Source of the DNA: Lacrimispora sinapis
Lineage (GTDB): Bacteria > Bacillota > Clostridia > Lachnospirales > Lachnospiraceae
Direction of reading: 5' to 3'
DNA: 64,000 bases
Assembly: GCF_043633585.1 (NCBI RefSeq)
Contig: NZ_CP141832.1
Location: 1,550,001-1,614,000 of the forward strand
Position 1 is the stretch's first letter; each line of letters starts with the position of its first letter. Below the pieces are notes generated by a model. It worked only from the letters and a program-made list of their open reading frames with translations, did not search any database and was not told the origin of the DNA. Shown piece after piece: positions 60,864 to 64,000 of the stretch. The position numbers were made by a program, and so were the translations under genes.

Positions 60864-62669
60864 TTAGTAAATGTTCAATATCAAATCCTGGTTTTTTATA
60901 GCAATCAACAAGCGGTAAATATCATGTTTCCATGCGGTTTGTAATCGCTTGTCGGTGATCGGAATGGTTTCTTTTCTTATAGATGCGGCACCCTCCACCG
61001 TTAGTTTCCCCAGATTTCCAATGGTTATGGAATTTTCTGAAACCATTGGTTCTTCATAGAACATTAAGGATAGGACCGGATTTAATTCGCCATCATAGTG
61101 ATCTGTAATAACAATCCCGTTTCCCTTTTTTAGCACTGCGCTGCGGATATAAGAGCGGATCCTTGGATCTGCATAGGCTGAGGCCAGATCCATGGTTATT
61201 CCGCTTTCCAAAGTTCCAAAATAACAGGATACCTGTTCTGCACCATATTCTGCGCCGTCTTTTTGCATGATTTCTGTATCTCCGTCAAAAAAGGTAGGAA
61301 GATTGTGATAACGTGACTGCATCGTCCATATATCATAGCGTTCAGGGGAAAACGTCTTTTTACTGTAGGTTTCCACACCCACATCAATAAAAAGAGGATG
61401 CCCATTTTTAAATATGGTAAAACTTCCGGTATCATTGTGATTGTGACTGTCGTTATTGTCACCGGCTTTTACTGCCAGGCAAAAATGATCATCTCTGGAA
61501 ATGAAAATACCAACGCTTTCATACCAGGTATCCTCATGGGAAATAACGGGAGCTTTCTCATATGAAATCATTTCCTCATGAGTGAATATGGTCTGCACCC
61601 GGTAAAACAGATTGTGTTCATCAACTGTCAAAGGATCCTCACTGTTTTGATAATCAGAGGCAGCAAATGCCATCAGTTCTTTATTCCGGGTCCTTTTGCC
61701 GAATAGAAATTCCCTGGCACCACATCGTCCGGCAACAGGGGAGCAGTCAGCAAAATTCACATAGTAGATGCCATCAATATGAACGTTTAAAATGTAGGAG
61801 GCTATGTTTTTTACTTTTTCAGTTTCATAAGCGGGAAGAAAGGTCTGGTCAGTGATATCATTTAGAATTTCAAGTGAATTGAACAGACACAGGCCGGCAT
61901 GACGGTAATATTGGGCACCTTCGTCACAGCAGCCGTCTTCCCCGTATTCATCAAGAAAATAGTCCATGCTTTTTACCGCTTTTTGAAAGATTGCCATCCT
62001 TTTTTCTTCTGGAAGCTCTCTGGTAAAGGCGGAGAGGAGTATGTTCTGGGTGCACCATATGGTCCAGTTGTTCATCTGGCTGGAACCATCCCCCATCCAC
62101 CAGAAATGTTCCTGAAGATAAGGCGTGAAAATGCGTTCCTCCAGGTTTTTATTGATCATTTTAGAAAGGAAGGGGCTGACCCCGCTCAGTTCCTGTCTTA
62201 AAAGATATTCTGCCATGGAAAGAACGGAAGCAGTTTCGGCGGCAAACAGATCAATGACAGGACGTGTGACATCTGGAAGTATCAACTGAGGCGTATCCCG
62301 GATATAGGAATTGTGGGCCGGAAGCTGCCACGCATTTTCTTCACATATGACATAAAATCCATTGATGATATCATCAAGAAAACGACCCTGGTGTTCCACG
62401 CATTCCGCCAGCACAAGGTGGTCAAGAGCGATCCTTCTGGAAAATTGCTTGTCTTCAAAATCACTTCGGTTTCCTGTTCTGGTAAATGTCATAAAATCCA
62501 CTGCGGTTATGGACGGATACTCAAAATGTAAGAATTTTTCGCCGTTGTTTACCAGACGTTTCTTTAAGTCTTCCGGAAGCGATTCCCATTTCGTTCGCTC
62601 ACAGGCGGGGGGATATAAATTAAAGCAGGATAATGGTTTGTTTATGTTTTTTGCCAATTCTGTAATCAT
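60864..62669 (-). CDS. heparinase II/III family protein
   Basis: 601 residues. An N-terminal alpha/alpha toroid (about 60-340, with the segment DGCCDEGAQYYRHAG) and a C-terminal beta-sandwich (about 370-600) with DSHNHNDTGSFTIFKNGHPLFID, shown in part, the family's His/Asn cluster. These enzymes are polysaccharide lyases acting on uronate-containing glycans. No signal peptide, so probably an intracellular oligo-lyase. It follows a response regulator gene by 12 bases. Product would be unsaturated uronates, in line with the hexuronate genes at 14-20 kb. Confidence 0.85.
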   Translation of the reverse strand: MITELAKNINKPLSCFNLYPPACERTKWESLPEDLKKRLVNNGEKFLHFEYPSITAVDFMTFTRTGNRSDFEDKQFSRRIALDHLVLAECVEHQGRFLDDIINGFYVICEENAWQLPAHNSYIRDTPQLILPDVTRPVIDLFAAETASVLSMAEYLLRQELSGVSPFLSKMINKNLEERIFTPYLQEHFWWMGDGSSQMNNWTIWCTQNILLSAFTRELPEEKRMAIFQKAVKSMDYFLDEYGEDGCCDEGAQYYRHAGLCLFNSLEILNDITDQTFLPAYETEKVKNIASYILNVHIDGIYYVNFADCSPVAGRCGAREFLFGKRTRNKELMAFAASDYQNSEDPLTVDEHNLFYRVQTIFTHEEMISYEKAPVISHEDTWYESVGIFISRDDHFCLAVKAGDNNDSHNHNDTGSFTIFKNGHPLFIDVGVETYSKKTFSPERYDIWTMQSRYHNLPTFFDGDTEIMQKDGAEYGAEQVSCYFGTLESGITMDLASAYADPRIRSYIRSAVLKKGNGIVITDHYDGELNPVLSLMFYEEPMVSENSITIGNLGKLTVEGAASIRKETIPITDKRLQTAWKHDIYRLLIAIKNQDLILNIY

Positions 62670-62681
62670 GACGCATTCTCC

Positions 62682-64000
62682 TTAAGTCTCATCACAGGTG
62701 CTGATGGTATTTTGCTGTATAAATTCCCTGGGGGATAAGCCGGTAATTTTTTTAAATACTTTACTGAAATAAAAGGCACTTTCAAAGCCCAGTTGATCGG
62801 CCGCTTCGTAAATTTTCATGTCCTGCTCCAGAAGAAGGGATTTGGCTTTGTTTATCTTTGCCTGGGCAATGTATTCAGAAAATCCAAGCTGACAGTTCTT
62901 TTTAAATAAGATGCTTAAATAATTCGGGCTTAACCCAAAGATCCCGGCAACTTCATTTAAACTGAGCTTTTCCGTAATATGATTGTTAATGTATTTCTGA
63001 ACATTTGTAATAACATGGGCTTTATAGGTTTTCCGTTTGGATTTAAGAATTTGGCACAGTCCGTCGCGGAAAATGACCATCCATTCGGAGATCTGTTCCA
63101 CATTGCTGAAACGGTAAATCGAACGGTAACCGTCGCTGTAGGAGGAGAAGATTTCCGCCATATTTTTTTCTCCGTCAGGCAATAGGGACAGGGCTAAATA
63201 AAGGATGTTGCAGGCTCCGTCCGCCGCCTGGGAAAAGCGCATGGGATGGGATTCAAACAATTCGATGATCTCTGTTAAGGTCCGATAAAGCACGTCCGTA
63301 TCAAACTCATTAAAGGCTTTTGTGATCTCATTTTTAAATACCGTAATGTTAAAGGCGTTACGCATAAAAGCCATATCAGAAGCAGTAAAGATCACGGCAG
63401 TTTCTTTTTCAGAGGCTTTTGAAAATGCCTGACGGGCTTCCTGATAGGATTCGCTGAGTTTCATAGGGTGGCTCACAGGAGTTCCCACTCCGGTAAATAA
63501 GGTTACATTAAAGTAATTGTGAACCATTTCTGCCGCATTGGAAAAACAGCGGGAGATGATTTCTTCTTTAAAATCTTCTGCTTCCGGCAGATGGAAGACC
63601 ACTGCAAAATGTTTCATATCCAGAGAGATGACATAGGCCGGAAGATGTTTTCCGATAATCTCTTTTGCCATCTGCAGGGTGCTGTTATACAGCTTCATAA
63701 GCTTGGTATAATCCATGTCCTTATGCCCGTCTTCCCTGATTTCACAAAATGCCGCAAAATAGCAGTTCTCCATAAATTCCAGCTTTAAATCCCTGGCCTG
63801 AAGTAAAAACTGATCTTCGCTGTCAAATAAATTATGTAAAAGCCGCATAAAAAATTTCTCATAATAACTCTGTAAAAGCGGCCGCCCGGAGTCCCTGTAT
63901 TCCAAAGATACCTGCAGGGTATCCAAGCGGGAGAGTGCTTTTTTTACTGCTTCAGACAGTGAATCTGCGTTCAGTTCCAGTTTGATTAAGTAGTCTACGG
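62682..64000 (-). CDS. AraC-type response regulator (5' end outside window)
   Basis: The minus-strand frame is open to the window edge, so the N-terminus is missing. The first visible residues, VDYLIKLELNADSLSEAVKKAL, shown here only as a 22-residue region, look like the end of a receiver domain (the D-Y-L-x-K segment near the switch Lys). A long central linker/sensor region follows, then a C-terminal AraC HTH pair (about the last 100 residues, KLSLNEVAGIFGLSPNYLSI and YEAADQLGFESAFYFSKVFK). It probably controls the adjacent heparinase-like gene and a transporter outside the window. Confidence 0.85.
   Translation of the reverse strand, partial: VDYLIKLELNADSLSEAVKKALSRLDTLQVSLEYRDSGRPLLQSYYEKFFMRLLHNLFDSEDQFLLQARDLKLEFMENCYFAAFCEIREDGHKDMDYTKLMKLYNSTLQMAKEIIGKHLPAYVISLDMKHFAVVFHLPEAEDFKEEIISRCFSNAAEMVHNYFNVTLFTGVGTPVSHPMKLSESYQEARQAFSKASEKETAVIFTASDMAFMRNAFNITVFKNEITKAFNEFDTDVLYRTLTEIIELFESHPMRFSQAADGACNILYLALSLLPDGEKNMAEIFSSYSDGYRSIYRFSNVEQISEWMVIFRDGLCQILKSKRKTYKAHVITNVQKYINNHITEKLSLNEVAGIFGLSPNYLSILFKKNCQLGFSEYIAQAKINKAKSLLLEQDMKIYEAADQLGFESAFYFSKVFKKITGLSPREFIQQNTISTCDET

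Overview
The window looks like a chromosomal segment of a spore-forming, anaerobic, low-to-moderate-GC member of the Lachnospiraceae (the Lacrimispora / Clostridium sphenoides-saccharolyticum type of genome). The basis is a Clostridia-style gene set: an Rnf complex, pyruvate:ferredoxin oxidoreductase, T-box leaders, an EF-G paralogue, collagen-like surface or spore proteins, strong AGGAGG ribosome sites and many intrinsic terminators. The genus is inference; no rRNA is present.

Layout. 1-2970 is the right (lysis) end of a prophage: tail-fibre-like protein with an inverted alternative C-terminus, small tail protein, XkdX, holin, M15 endolysin, then a tRNA- or tmRNA-like 3' fragment that is probably the attachment site. 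3060-4606 holds thymidine kinase and a divergent RelA/SpoT-like synthetase overlapping a small unknown gene. 4946-9200 is a MarR-controlled heterodimeric ABC exporter. 9329-13971 is the rnfCDGEAB operon, with an unusually short RnfB and a ferredoxin-like cysteine motif at the end of RnfE. 13929-20540 is hexuronate catabolism: uxaC with its LacI regulator, an IclR regulator, KDPG aldolase and two PfkB kinases. 20543-23630 is a tryptophan-type ABC importer behind a Trp T-box. 23690-24402 is a nicotinamidase-like gene. 24408-27890 is an aroF-tyrA-aroA operon with a paired palindrome upstream.

27969-29660 is a retron: a promoter, a complete msr-msd RNA with 16-bp perfect a1/a2 repeats, a reverse transcriptase with all the retron hallmarks, and a closely spaced secreted wall-binding protein. 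It is the most notable system here. 29712-36546 is largely housekeeping: EF-G-like GTPase, CPBP protease, T-box-controlled leuS and DedA. 36557-37972 is a group of small unknown proteins, including a Cys/Gly-rich repeat peptide. 38128-48504 holds AlaX, an AI-2E family transporter, hemB, a PHP phosphoesterase, a VanW protein and nifJ. 48594-58540 holds a DUF4397-like protein, a GntR/ABC operon, a zinc-ribbon protein, an LTA-synthase-like enzyme, a DUF362 ferredoxin protein and cardiolipin synthase. 58587-60640 carries one intact collagen-like gene and one decayed one. 60864-64000 carries a heparinase II/III-like enzyme behind an AraC-type response regulator cut by the window end.

Functional links. 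Rnf, PFOR and the hexuronate/KDPG route fit a fermenter of plant or host polysaccharide sugar acids that conserves energy through reduced ferredoxin. The tryptophan importer and aro operon lie side by side. The prophage end, the RelA-like pair and the retron are the accessory, probably conflict-related parts.
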